Shown one piece after another: positions 19,192 through 27,739 of a stretch of 64,000 nucleotides of DNA. Positions within the stretch are counted from its first letter, which is position 1; every line of letters begins with the position of its first letter. Below the pieces are notes generated by a model. The model saw nothing but the letters and a program-made list of their open reading frames with translations, had not been told where the DNA came from and searched no databases. The translations under genes were made by a program, and so were the position numbers. This stretch comes from Nostoc sp. FACHB-280 (lineage in GTDB: Bacteria > Cyanobacteriota > Cyanobacteriia > Cyanobacteriales > Nostocaceae): positions 124,001-188,000 of the forward strand of contig NZ_JACJSD010000002.1 of NCBI RefSeq assembly GCF_014697615.1, written 5' to 3'.

Positions 19192-20535
19192 ATGAAGTTT
19201 GACAAAATACTAATTGCTAATCGGGGAGAAATCGCCCTTCGTATTCTCCGCGCCTGTGAGGAAATGGGAATAGCGACTGTTGCGGTTCACTCCACTGTTG
19301 ATCGGAATGCGCTCCATGTACAGTTGGCTGATGAAGCCGTTTGTATTGGTGAGCCTGCAAGCGGTAAAAGTTATTTAAATATTCCCAACATTATTGCTGC
19401 CGCCTTGACCCGTAATGCCACTGCCATTCATCCTGGTTACGGTTTTTTGTCAGAAAATGCCAAATTTGCCGAAATTTGTGCAGATCATCATATTGCGTTT
19501 ATTGGCCCGACTCCAGAAGCAATTCGCTTGATGGGAGATAAATCCACTGCCAAAGAAACCATGCAAAAAGCTGGAGTGCCAACAGTACCAGGAAGTGATG
19601 GTTTAGTCGAATCAGAGCAAGAAGGATTAGCACTAGCTAAGGAAATTGGCTATCCCGTGATGATTAAAGCCACGGCTGGCGGCGGTGGACGGGGGATGCG
19701 TTTAGTCCGTTCGGAAGAAGAATTTGTTAAACTGTTTTTAGCTGCTCAAGGTGAAGCAGGCGCAGCCTTTGGTAATTCTGGCGTTTATATCGAAAAATTT
19801 ATTGAACGTCCCCGCCATATTGAATTTCAAATTTTGGCAGATAACTATGGCAATGTGATTCACTTGGGTGAACGGGATTGTTCTATTCAACGCCGCAACC
19901 AAAAATTATTAGAAGAAGCCCCTAGTCCGGCGCTTGACCCTGACCTGCGCGAGAAAATGGGACAAGCTGCGGTCAAAGCTGCCCAGTTTATCAACTTTAC
20001 CGGAGCAGGTACGATTGAATTTCTCTTAGATCGGTCGGGTAACTTCTACTTTATGGAAATGAACACCCGCATTCAAGTAGAGCATCCTGTCACCGAGATG
20101 ATTACTGGTGTGGACTTAGTAGTCGAACAAATTCGGGTTGCTCAAGGCGAAAGACTCAGGCTAACTCAAGACCAAGTGATTTTGCGTGGTCATGCCATAG
20201 AATGTCGCATCAACGCTGAAGACCCAGACCACGATTTCCGTCCCGCCCCAGGTCGCATTAGTGGTTATCTTCCCCCCGGTGGCCCTGGCGTGCGAATTGA
20301 TTCCCACGTTTACACCGATTACCAAATTCCTCCCTACTACGATTCTCTGATTGGTAAGTTGATTGTGTGGGGGCCAGACCGTTCAACTGCTATTACCAGG
20401 ATGAAACGCGCCTTACGGGAGTGTGCCATTACGGGACTACCAACAACTATTGGTTTTCATCAAAGAATTATGGAAAACCCACAGTTTTTACAAGGCAACG
20501 TTTACACTAATTTCATTCAAGAAATGAAACTTTAG
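19192..20535 (+). CDS. accC: Biotin carboxylase subunit of acetyl-CoA carboxylase
   Basis: A 447-residue ATP-grasp enzyme that carboxylates biotin on AccB, the first half-reaction of fatty acid synthesis. Diagnostic segments are [14 protein letters not shown] at the N-terminus, [11 protein letters not shown], the glycine-rich ATP lid GGGGRGMR (about residue 165), [42 protein letters not shown] and the C-terminal [10 protein letters not shown]-like [13 protein letters not shown]. Length is exactly that of bacterial AccC. The ATG at 19192 has no obvious ribosome site. accB is not adjacent. The preceding gap carries the likely 6S RNA. Confidence 0.97.
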   Translation: MKFDKILIANRGEIALRILRACEEMGIATVAVHSTVDRNALHVQLADEAVCIGEPASGKSYLNIPNIIAAALTRNATAIHPGYGFLSENAKFAEICADHHIAFIGPTPEAIRLMGDKSTAKETMQKAGVPTVPGSDGLVESEQEGLALAKEIGYPVMIKATAGGGGRGMRLVRSEEEFVKLFLAAQGEAGAAFGNSGVYIEKFIERPRHIEFQILADNYGNVIHLGERDCSIQRRNQKLLEEAPSPALDPDLREKMGQAAVKAAQFINFTGAGTIEFLLDRSGNFYFMEMNTRIQVEHPVTEMITGVDLVVEQIRVAQGERLRLTQDQVILRGHAIECRINAEDPDHDFRPAPGRISGYLPPGGPGVRIDSHVYTDYQIPPYYDSLIGKLIVWGPDRSTAITRMKRALRECAITGLPTTIGFHQRIMENPQFLQGNVYTNFIQEMKL

Positions 20536-20868
20536 GGAATTAGGAAGTAGAACGGTAAAGGGAAAGGGTAAAAGGCTGAGAAATATCTTATTTTCAGTTG
20601 ACTATCTATCCCTTTCCTGTTCACACACTCAGGTTGGTTTAGATTAATCGTAAATCCCGTTAAATACAAAATCCTGGTTAATCAAGGGGACTACATAAAG
20701 CTTTATCGATCGCAATCTCACTCAAAAAAATCGTTGTCATGGGGATCAGATGTTCCTGAACTAACCCATCAGACTAATTGATAGAATCATTAAACTCTAG
20801 AAATTGCCCATACAATAAGCCAGTATCCTCGACCTTTTCACCCAATCTTCAGAAAAGGAGATTCTCAC
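20536..20868. other. Non-coding gap after accC
   Basis: These 333 bases carry no supported gene. Just after accC there is a short purine-rich run (GGGAAAGGGTAAAAGG) of the kind scattered through this genome. AAAAGGAG at 20851-20858 is the ribosome site for the next small gene. No clear terminator is visible. Confidence 0.45.
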
Positions 20869-21072
20869 ATGTCATTAGCTGAACTCATGTCACAAATCCA
20901 AGAACTTCCAAAAATTGACAAGCTTCGGCTGATGCAGTTTCTCGCTACAGAACTGGTCAAAGAAGATGATGCAAACTTCTTTGTGGCGAACCAAGAGTAT
21001 CCGATCTGGTCGCCTTACAATTGCTCTGAGGCTGCCAATGCTTTAATGAATCTTCTGGCGACAAATACTTAG
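20869..21072 (+). CDS. Small uncharacterised protein next to brnTA
   Basis: A 67-residue ORF with a strong AAAAGGAG ribosome site and ATG start, so translation is likely. The first half (MSLAELMSQIQELPKIDKL) is a predicted amphipathic helix pair resembling the short N-terminal regions of cyanobacterial antitoxin-like proteins. The second half is acidic and then hydrophobic. It ends 59 bases before brnT on the same strand, so it may be a third member of the module or an antitoxin left over from another pair. No family is recognised with confidence. Confidence 0.6.
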   Translation: MSLAELMSQIQELPKIDKLRLMQFLATELVKEDDANFFVANQEYPIWSPYNCSEAANALMNLLATNT

Positions 21073-21131
21073 AATAGGGACTGTAACGACAATTTGTAAC
21101 TACAATTGCATATTGTAGCTGTCGTTCAGTT

Positions 21132-21407
21132 ATGGAATATGAATGGGATGAAGCAAAACGTCTTGCTAATCTTCGTAAACACGGCATCGATTTTGTTGAT
21201 GTTCCAGCCGTATTTGACGGCGATATCTTAACGGTTGAGGACGACCGTTACAGTTATGGAGAGCAGCGTTTTGTCACATTCGGTTTGTTGCAAGGGCGAG
21301 TGATTGCCATTGTCCATACAGAACGTGAGGATTGCACTCGTATTATTTCTGCAAGAAAAGCGACGAAATATGAACAACGAACCTACTTCGAGCAACTCTC
21401 AAACTGA
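21132..21407 (+). CDS. brnT: BrnT family toxin
   Basis: A 91-residue protein with the BrnT signature. WDEAKRLANLRKHGIDF stands at the N-terminus, then the VFDGD strand and a closing RIISARKATKYEQRTYFEQ. BrnT is a RelE-fold ribonuclease that inhibits translation and is neutralised by BrnA. The ISAR...E..Y motif is complete, so the toxin looks functional. Its last 38 bases overlap the start of brnA, giving translational coupling in the usual toxin-first order. The complex normally represses its own promoter. Confidence 0.92.
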   Translation: MEYEWDEAKRLANLRKHGIDFVDVPAVFDGDILTVEDDRYSYGEQRFVTFGLLQGRVIAIVHTEREDCTRIISARKATKYEQRTYFEQLSN

Positions 21408-21645
21408 TTGGCAACGATTAGACGCAATGAGTGATGAGGATATTGATTTGTCAGACTGTCCAGAAATTACACCAGAAATGTTTGCTAAGGCAGTAGTGCG
21501 ACGAGGTTTACCTACCACAAAAACCAAAGCTCAAGTTACACTTCGCATTGATAGCGATGTATTGGAGTGGTTTAAGTCGCAAGGGCGAGGTTATCAGACA
21601 CAGATCAATCAATTGCTACGAGCGTATATGGAGGCACATCAATAA
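21370..21645 (+). CDS. brnA: BrnA family antitoxin
   Basis: A 91-residue antitoxin. I place the start at ATG 21370; the frame is open to 21304, but that part overlaps brnT and does not resemble the family. The C-terminal half has the BrnA ribbon-helix-helix DNA-binding region (KAQVTLRIDSDVLEWFKSQGRGYQTQINQLLRAY), and the N-terminal half is the acidic toxin-binding part (MSDEDIDLSDCPEITPEMF). It overlaps the toxin gene by 38 bases. It should bind BrnT and autoregulate the operon. Confidence 0.92.
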   Translation: MNNEPTSSNSQTDWQRLDAMSDEDIDLSDCPEITPEMFAKAVVRRGLPTTKTKAQVTLRIDSDVLEWFKSQGRGYQTQINQLLRAYMEAHQ

Positions 21646-21800
21646 CAGGCAGGTTGAGATTGCCTACGAGAATCAAGATTGAAGCTGTTTGTTAGTAACG
21701 ATGCGTGCTTCCTTAACGTTTCTGATCTTCATACAGAGAGCGATCGCTCCAAACATGATAAAGTTGGTGCCGGAAGTGCGATCGCATCCTTCCCTATCCC

Positions 21801-22094
21801 CTAACTGGTATGAGACATCATCGTGATTAATCCTTGCTGACCTAAGAGAATTTCCCGCAGCAAGCTGAAAATTCCTACCCAAATAATTGGGGTAATGTCC
21901 ACTCCGCCTATTGGTGGTACTAGCTTACGTAAAGGTACTAAAAATGGCTCAGTCGGCCAAGCTATGAGATTGAAGGGCAACTTATTTAAGTCGGCTTGGG
22001 GATACCAAGTCAGAACAATGCGGAAAATAAAGAGAAATGTCATCACCCCCAACAGGGGGCCGAGAGTCCAAACGGTAAAGTTAACACCAGTCAT
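21801..22094 (-). CDS. YggT/YlmG family membrane protein
   Basis: A 97-residue protein with two hydrophobic segments (about 10-30, LGPLLGVMTFLFIFRIVLTW, and 68-88, ITPIIWVGIFSLLREILL). They flank the conserved loop WYPQADLNKLPFNLIAWPTEPFL and the LRKLVPP-GG-DITPI signature. In cyanobacteria and chloroplasts this family (YlmG/CCB3-like) is linked to nucleoid distribution, cell division or cytochrome b6f maturation; the precise role here is not shown. ATG 22094. It is transcribed opposite to brnTA and psbX. Confidence 0.9.
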   Translation of the reverse strand: MTGVNFTVWTLGPLLGVMTFLFIFRIVLTWYPQADLNKLPFNLIAWPTEPFLVPLRKLVPPIGGVDITPIIWVGIFSLLREILLGQQGLITMMSHTS

Positions 22095-22618
22095 CTGTTT
22101 GCGCTACTATTTTTGAACGAAGAAAATTCCGAGAAGTAAATAAGAAAGTTTGAAGGTTTGTAAAGCTTATAGATATATTTTATGGCAAATGCCAGTCAAG
22201 CAATTTTGGATTTGGGATTAATACCATTTCACTTGAAAAATAATCCAGATATGCAAGCTACAAGAAGCAGCGCCTCGACTGCGCTCGGCAACCGGGAGCA
22301 GAGGCATAGAGGAAGTGGTGATTTGTATCAGTACTTAAGTGAATTGGTATGACTCCACAAATAAATCTGGCAACTTTGACCATTCCGCTAACATTGGTCA
22401 CAATCAACACAAAAGCACCACTTTGGCTAAATATTAAGATTTCTAGAGATTTTTGTGAAAATAATTTGTGTCTAGTTACAGGAAATACTGAGCGATAAAT
22501 ATTCATCCCTAGCTCCTAGCCTGAATTTTCTGGTTTTAAAGCTTATACCCAAAGGCTTCTCAAGGAAGTACTACACTATTAGAATTATGATGAAGTGTGT
22601 AAAAAAAGGTTGAGAACA
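22095..22618. other. Intergenic region before psbX, with a REP-like fragment
   Basis: These 524 bases lie between divergent ylmG and psbX and should hold both promoters. The block 22258-22315 (CCTCGACTGCGCTCGG and flanks) is GC-rich and resembles the TTCGACT...GCGCTC palindromes found elsewhere in the window. The rest is A/T-rich. No ORF here is convincing. Confidence 0.5.
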
Positions 22619-22738
22619 ATGACACCATCTTTAGCAAATTTTCTTTGGAGTCTGGCTTGGGGTACTGCGATCGTTGTTATCCCTGCTACTGTTGGGCTAA
22701 TTTTCATTAGCCAAAAAGATAAAATCCAACGTTCTTAA
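22619..22738 (+). CDS. psbX: Photosystem II reaction center protein X
   Basis: A 39-residue protein, too short for ordinary ORF calls. It starts MTPSLANFLWSL, has one membrane helix (about 9-30, with IPATVGLIFIS) and ends in the charged SQKDKIQRS tail characteristic of PsbX. It is a single-helix subunit of photosystem II near cytochrome b559, involved in quinone exchange at the QB site. AAGGT lies about ten bases before the ATG. It is followed by ycf66, a common cyanobacterial neighbourhood. Confidence 0.95.
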   Translation: MTPSLANFLWSLAWGTAIVVIPATVGLIFISQKDKIQRS

Positions 22739-22775
22739 TCTTTTGTCGAGTCAATTAGACTCTAAGACAAGTATT

Positions 22776-22860
22776 CTGTCAGCTAATTACCTAATTGCAT
22801 TCACATTAGCAATCTTCCTTGTGAGGACAGGGTATACTTAGCTGACAGATACAAATTTTT
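22776..22860 (+). terminator. Structured element between psbX and ycf66, probable terminator
   Basis: CTGTCAGCTAA (22776-22786) is perfectly complementary to TTAGCTGACAG (22838-22848), with 51 bases between the arms, and is followed by ATACAAATTTTTTT. A smaller TCCT-TGTG-AGGA hairpin sits inside. This could be a branched terminator for psbX or a short structured RNA. Confidence 0.6.
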
Positions 22861-22994
22861 TTGGCTGGCAATGATTAAAAAGCTTCAGACCTTCTGAGCC
22901 AAAAGCCGTGAAGCTCAACTATATTGTGATTAATTAAAGTAGTGATTTTAATTTTGACTCGCTAACATAGATTGTGATATTGGGATAAAGAACA

Positions 22995-23912
22995 ATGCTA
23001 AATTTTGGGCTGAACTCAGCCAGTGTTCTGGCTCAGGTCAATGTGGGAACGAACTCAGCCAGTATTCTAGGAATTTTCCTGGCTGTGGCTGGGGCAGCAC
23101 TGTATTTTATGCGGACTGTACGCCCAGAACTTTCACGAGATCAAGATATCTTTTTTGCGGCTGTAGGTTTACTCTGCGGCTTTATTTTGATTTTCCAAGG
23201 ATGGCGGTTAGACCCGATTTTGCAATTTGGTCAATTGCTGTTGGTGGGAACAACGGTGTTTTTTGCGGTGGAAAGTATTCGCCTACGTAGTATCGCTACT
23301 CAGCAAGCCAAGCGTAATACTCCAATTGTCGATAGAGAACGGGAAGTCAGCGATAACTATTCATATAATAGGAGGTCGCGCAAAGACTATGAAGCTGAGG
23401 TAGAAGACGAGTACGAACCACTACCTTATGAGGAGGAAGAACCTCCAGCACGTCCGAGAATTCGGGGTAGCAGAGATGAACGCTCATCTCGTGATGATTA
23501 TTATGAGGAGCAACCACCCCGCCGCTCAAATCGTCGTCCCAGCAATGAACGGACAGACACAACTGATAAAAATCGTCGCCGGACTTCTACTCGTTCCAAT
23601 AGCCGTTCGACTGAGAAATATGACGATGAAGGAAGTTGGGGTTCGGCTTCCACAAGACAGGTAGATGATTGGGAAAGTCCCAGTGATGAAGGGAGAAAAC
23701 CTGCTCGTCGTGGAAGTAACGGTACTCAGCGTCCAGAAAGCCGGGAAGATGATGTTCCGGCTAGACCCAGAAAACGTCGTCCATCTGCTGAGACAAGTTC
23801 GCGCCGCGACAGTGCAGATGATGATGTCATCCCCGCAGATTACGTTCCATACAAGCCAATAGACCAGTCTGATGATGAATCAGATAATTCAACTAATTTT
23901 GATGATGTCTAA
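22995..23912 (+). CDS. ycf66: Ycf66 family protein
   Basis: A 305-residue protein. The N-terminal third holds the Ycf66 core with three membrane helices (about 23-42, 50-68 and 73-95) and segments ILGIFLAVAGAALYFMRTVRPELSRD-type then FFAAVGLLCGFILIFQGWRLDPILQFGQ. From about residue 105 to the end it is a highly charged, low-complexity region rich in Arg, Asp, Glu and Ser, likely disordered. Ycf66 is conserved in cyanobacteria and some plastids; function is unknown. It follows psbX with 256 bases between, including a terminator-like element, so it probably has its own promoter. Confidence 0.9.
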   Translation: MLNFGLNSASVLAQVNVGTNSASILGIFLAVAGAALYFMRTVRPELSRDQDIFFAAVGLLCGFILIFQGWRLDPILQFGQLLLVGTTVFFAVESIRLRSIATQQAKRNTPIVDREREVSDNYSYNRRSRKDYEAEVEDEYEPLPYEEEEPPARPRIRGSRDERSSRDDYYEEQPPRRSNRRPSNERTDTTDKNRRRTSTRSNSRSTEKYDDEGSWGSASTRQVDDWESPSDEGRKPARRGSNGTQRPESREDDVPARPRKRRPSAETSSRRDSADDDVIPADYVPYKPIDQSDDESDNSTNFDDV

Positions 23913-23963
23913 AACTGGTGGGATGGATGTAAGCTAGAGGCGATGTAAAAAATAACAGTAGAG

Positions 23964-24527
23964 GTGAAAAAATTTACGCCTATTGTGTGGCTCCAAAGAC
24001 CGATTCATTGGAGCCTGATTTTTGGCTTAAGTAGCTTACTTGTATCTTGTGGTGCCAGTGAGATTCCCCTGGGGCCGACTTCGTTAAACAGCCGTTATAC
24101 AGAAGAACAACCGACGTTAAGTGGTAACGGTCGGTTCTTGGCGTTTGTTTCAAATCGTAATGGTAGTCACCAATTACTCATATATGATTTGCAACAGCAA
24201 ACATTTGTGAGAACTCCGGGTTTAAATCGACCAGAGACAATTAGTGAAAGCCCTAGCTTGAGCTATACAGGGCGTTATATTGTTTATTTAACAAGCGACC
24301 AAGGTAGACCAGTGGTAGCCCTTTACGATCGCGCCATACAACAGTCGCAAGTTCTCACACCTGTCTATCGTGGCTGGGTGCGAAATCCTGGGATTAGCCC
24401 TGATGGACGTTATGTTGTGTTTGAAACAGCCAGTCGTGGTCAATGGGATATTGAAGTTTTAGACCGTGGCCCGAATGTTGAATTAGATATTCCTAATGGG
24501 GCGACGGTGGATGGGCCGAGGAATTGA
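23964..24527 (+). CDS. TolB-like (PD40) lipoprotein, three blades, first copy
   Basis: A 187-residue protein with a GTG start at 23964 (GAGGTG context). The N-terminus is a lipoprotein signal with lipobox LLVSC (Cys about 29), so it is probably anchored to a membrane facing the periplasm. The rest contains three beta-propeller units of the WD40/PD40 type. Each holds a GRF/YxxFxS-type strand: GNGRFLAFVSNRNGS, TGRYIVYLTSDQGR and DGRYVVFETASRGQWD. A closed propeller needs six or seven blades, so this is a half propeller. The next gene is a close paralogue of the same design. Functions of such lipoproteins in cyanobacteria are unknown; TolB-like interaction is inference. Confidence 0.78.
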   Translation: MKKFTPIVWLQRPIHWSLIFGLSSLLVSCGASEIPLGPTSLNSRYTEEQPTLSGNGRFLAFVSNRNGSHQLLIYDLQQQTFVRTPGLNRPETISESPSLSYTGRYIVYLTSDQGRPVVALYDRAIQQSQVLTPVYRGWVRNPGISPDGRYVVFETASRGQWDIEVLDRGPNVELDIPNGATVDGPRN

Positions 24528-24651
24528 GGAGAGAGGGACAGGAGAGACAAGGGAGACAAGGGAGACGAGGGGGACAAGGGAGATGAGGGGAAATTAACAA
24601 AGGACAAAGGACAAATGACTAATGACAAATGACTAATGACTAATACGACTA
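24528..24651. repeat. Short tandem repeats between the two lipoprotein genes
   Basis: GGGAGACAA/GGGAGACGAG units (about 24537-24590) are followed by ACAAAGG and ATGACTA/ATGACAA heptamers up to the next start. These are the degenerate heptamer repeats (STRR) typical of Nostocales. They also replace any normal ribosome site for the second lipoprotein. Confidence 0.75.
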
Positions 24652-25173
24652 ATGACCAAACGTAGTATTTTTATATTTGCTTGTTGTAGTTTACTAACTG
24701 GTTGTTTTGGCTATCCCCGGTTGGTGAGTTATCCGTTTGATCCGGGGGGGCGGAGTATGAATAGTTTAGCTTCGGAGTTAAATCCGCAAACTTCTGGGAG
24801 ATATATTGTTTTTATTAGCGATCGCCGGGGTAGTCAAGATGTTTATATGTTTGATACCCTGACGCGCAATTTAATTGATTTACCTGGTTTAAATGCTTTA
24901 GATACGATCGCCTCTCACCCCAGCGTTTCTCAAGATGGTCGTTATGTTGTATTTGCTGCTAGTCGTCAGGGGCGATCGGCGATTTTTTTATATGACCGCG
25001 AAACCCGTCAATCTCGCAATTTGACTAATAATTTGCAAGCGGAAGTTCGTCACCCAACTATTAGTGCTGATGGGAGTCGAATTGCCTTTGAGTCGAGTAA
25101 TAACGGGCAGTGGGATATTTTAGTTTATGACCCTTTTGGGCGACCATTAGATATACCCCAAGATCCTCGATAA
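24652..25173 (+). CDS. TolB-like (PD40) lipoprotein, three blades, second copy
   Basis: A 173-residue paralogue of the preceding gene. It has a lipoprotein signal with lipobox LLTGC (Cys about 18) and then three PD40 units (SGRYIVFISDRRGSQDV, DGRYVVFAASRQGR, DGSRIAFESSNNGQWD), ending PLDIPQDP. The tails of both proteins share a GQWDI-(E/L)V core and a -LDIP- end. Both are in tandem on the plus strand, 124 bases apart. Three plus three blades could form a six-bladed propeller if they pair, which is inference. The ATG at 24652 sits in repeat sequence without a Shine-Dalgarno site. Confidence 0.76.
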   Translation: MTKRSIFIFACCSLLTGCFGYPRLVSYPFDPGGRSMNSLASELNPQTSGRYIVFISDRRGSQDVYMFDTLTRNLIDLPGLNALDTIASHPSVSQDGRYVVFAASRQGRSAIFLYDRETRQSRNLTNNLQAEVRHPTISADGSRIAFESSNNGQWDILVYDPFGRPLDIPQDPR

Positions 25174-25304
25174 AAATAGGGAGTTGGGAGTGGGGAATTG
25201 GGAATAAGGTTTTAGATATAGGGTTTAGGGGTATGAGGGGTGGGAAGTGTGGGAGGATGGTGAAGAAAATTTTCCCCCCACACTCCCCTCTCTCCCCACA
25301 CTCC
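25174..25304. repeat. G-rich/C-rich heptamer repeats, possible terminator
   Basis: GGGGTGGGAAGTGTGGGAGG (from about 25232) faces CCCCACACTCCCC and CTACTCC heptamers (25274-25326). The two arms are roughly complementary, so a hairpin is possible between the convergent lipoprotein gene and sdhB. The right arm continues into the sdhB coding end. Confidence 0.65.
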
Positions 25305-26318
25305 CTACTCCCTACTCCCTACTCCCTTAATTTTCTGTACAGATTCAATGAGCGATCGCACTTGTTCTGTCCCGGCTGATGGTTCAAAAGACAAGGGGAA
25401 TTTACCTTTGGCGATCATTCTTAATCCCAGGGGGGCGAGACTTAATAATCCTCTCAAATCACGGAAATAATTACCCACAACTTGCAGACCAAATTGGCGT
25501 TCATCAATCCAGCCACCTTCTTTGACTAATTCCACCAAAACTTTGCGGTGACGTAGGGAACGGGTATCAGCTGTTTGTTTGTGAGAGAGAATTTCTTGTT
25601 TAATTTTGGTAATTTGTTCCAGGGGGGCGACTTCCATTGGACAAACGGAATCGCAATATAAACAACGAGTGCAACCCCACACTCCTTTAGTACCTTCGTT
25701 GTAATTTTCTAAGCGATTTTCTGTATCACCATCACGAGAATCTGCAACCATTCGATAGGCTTTAGCTAAAGCATGGGGGCCGACAAAATCAGGATTCACT
25801 TCGCGGGCGTTGCATTCAGAATAACAAGCACCACACATAATACAGTTACCAGTTTGATCTAAAAGCGATCGCTCTTGGGGTGTTTGTAAAAATTCTCGTT
25901 CTGGAATTTGTCTGGCTGCTGTACTAACATAAGGAGCGACTGCTTCCAAATTGTCCCAAAAACTGCTCATATCTACCACTAAATCTTTAATCACAGGCAT
26001 ATTACCCAGGGGTGCAACTGTGATTTCTAAGTTGGGATTTTCTGTATTGGTCAAAGATTGAATTTGCTGTAATCTAGCTATTTCACTCCCGACGTTTTCT
26101 TTACAAGCTAAAGCCGAACGCCCATTAATTCGCATTGCACAACTACCACATATAGTATTGCGGCAATTTTTGCGAAATGCTAATGTACCATCTTGCTCCC
26201 ATTTAATGCGATTTAGACAGTCAAGGATTGTATTACCAGGTTCTACCTCTAGTGGGTAAGTTTGCACCACAGGTAGAGAATTTTGTTGCTGTCGAATAAC
26301 CTTAAAAATAACTTTCAT
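25305..26318 (-). CDS. sdhB: Succinate dehydrogenase iron-sulfur subunit (SdhB)
   Basis: About 337 residues from ATG 26318; an upstream frame to 26366 lacks resemblance and a ribosome site. An N-terminal 2Fe-2S domain (NCRNTICGSCAMRINGRSALACKEN) is followed by two ferredoxin-like Cys clusters for [4Fe-4S] and [3Fe-4S] centres (CIMCGACYSECNARE and CTRCLYCDSVCPMEV). It belongs to complex II, which feeds electrons into the thylakoid plastoquinone pool. No sdhA or membrane anchor is adjacent, as usual in cyanobacteria. The last residues and the stop codon (25305) are encoded by CTACTCC heptamer repeats, so the C-terminal few residues (GVGSRE) come from repeat sequence. Confidence 0.92.
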   Translation of the reverse strand: MKVIFKVIRQQQNSLPVVQTYPLEVEPGNTILDCLNRIKWEQDGTLAFRKNCRNTICGSCAMRINGRSALACKENVGSEIARLQQIQSLTNTENPNLEITVAPLGNMPVIKDLVVDMSSFWDNLEAVAPYVSTAARQIPEREFLQTPQERSLLDQTGNCIMCGACYSECNAREVNPDFVGPHALAKAYRMVADSRDGDTENRLENYNEGTKGVWGCTRCLYCDSVCPMEVAPLEQITKIKQEILSHKQTADTRSLRHRKVLVELVKEGGWIDERQFGLQVVGNYFRDLRGLLSLAPLGLRMIAKGKFPLSFEPSAGTEQVRSLIESVQKIKGVGSRE

Positions 26319-26366
26319 TGCCACCAACCAAGGTCTTAAAATTGCTTTACCAGCCTGAAAAATCAT

Positions 26367-27730
26367 AACTAAAGGCTAGTAGGTGCGAAAATTGAGCTAT
26401 ACTCTTGTTGCTCTTAATTCAATGCCTAGTGTTAAAAGGCTGATGAGCAAAGAGCCACTGATTATAGTTCCAGGATAACCATTAAAATTTTAGTTGTATT
26501 ACCACCATGTCCGAGATTTATGTTAAGCTCTGAGCTTTAGTACCAAACAGGCGATCGCAGCTGATTGTTTACCTTCCCTGTTTGGGAGTTATAAATAAAA
26601 GAGTTTTTCGGGAGACCAACTTAAGTTAATTATCTACATAACGATAATATTCCCATTTACTACACTTCATCTGCTTAATACATCTTTATATCTACAAGGC
26701 TTGTAGCTAAAATCTACTTATTGGAGAAATTAGGAAAATAATTACCAAAAGTTAATTTTGGCTGATCTGGAAGTCTCAAAGCTGATAATAAACATCTAAT
26801 GAGGCTAATCAAGGACTTGACAGATGGGCAAGATATTTATTCTTCCCATAGACAGACACTCAAAATACTTAAGAGGTTGTTTGACTTGTGAGAATCAACT
26901 CGCAAGTCAAACCTCTCTGTATTTTTGTCTCTTCTCAATTTCCAATATCAAAGAATGGCTCTTGCTCAAAACTACCGATCTAACTTTAGATGAATTTTTA
27001 TAAAAGTGATGCAGCAATACGCATGGTAGCTAATAAACCCACATGAAAATCCTGACTGCTTGTTACCTCGTTAAGCTAAATGATTGAGATAAAAGTTTGT
27101 CTGTAAATTAAATTCAAACATAAACAATTATTTTGCTATTATTAGTCCATGCTAGTATTTAATATAAAATTACGAAGTAACAAAACTAGTCTCAATCGTC
27201 TTATCAGCGCGATTACCACTACTTTGTTTTTTCGTAACCTAGAGACATAAAATTTTTTGTCTCTACATCTGAGGCAAAAGGTGTATGTCCAAGAGAGCAT
27301 AACAAATACTATGCTGTCTTAAGCTTAAGAGGAAGAACGGTTAAAACCTACAACTCAAGAGCAATAAAGGCAAGTACTGACAGTGGAAAACCTGCAATTC
27401 CTTGGGTCTACTACTTATTTGGAGTAGAAACAACCTTATTTGTAAAGGTGACTTAAAGTTACACCGCTACAGTAGCGCCAAAAGAGAAAATTATTGCGTT
27501 TTCAATGGCGGATCATGGTTAAAAGTGCCCTAAAATCACCAAAATAAATGTCTGTGACAATGCTGGCTTTAATCTGTTGCAGGCAAACATAATATAGGCG
27601 CTTGTTGCTCCTCTATCAGTAGCAATTTAACCCTTCCCTTAAAATTTTGAGTATCTTTTTGCGGATACTCGAAAGTTAAATACTGCCGTCAGACTACATA
27701 GTTTATCAGTTTGGAGAGAGTAAGGATAAT
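26367..27730. promoter_or_regulatory. Long non-coding region upstream of sdhB and calA
   Basis: About 1.36 kb with no supported coding frame between divergent sdhB and calA. It is A/T-rich with small dyads, for example AAGCTC-T-GAGCTT near 26525, CGCTAC-A-GTAGCG near 27462 and a strong hairpin listed separately at 26872-26916. It must hold both promoters. The length suggests a long leader or an unannotated small RNA. Long upstream regions are common for cyAbrB genes in Nostocales, but I see no named motif. Confidence 0.55.
26872..26916 (+). terminator. Strong hairpin with T-rich tail
   Basis: The left arm AGAGGT plus TTGACTTG (with a three-base bulge) pairs with CAAGTCAA plus ACCTCT, about 17-18 pairs in all, around an AATCAA loop. 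CTGTATTTTTGTCTCTT follows. This looks like an intrinsic terminator on the plus strand although no coding gene ends here. It may close a small RNA, or terminate transcripts entering the calA leader. Confidence 0.6.
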
Positions 27731-27739
27731 TTGAGCGTA

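Noticed and set aside
21304-21369. Longer BrnA start at 21304
   Set aside because: The extension lies within brnT and lacks family similarity; ATG 21370 begins a BrnA of normal size.
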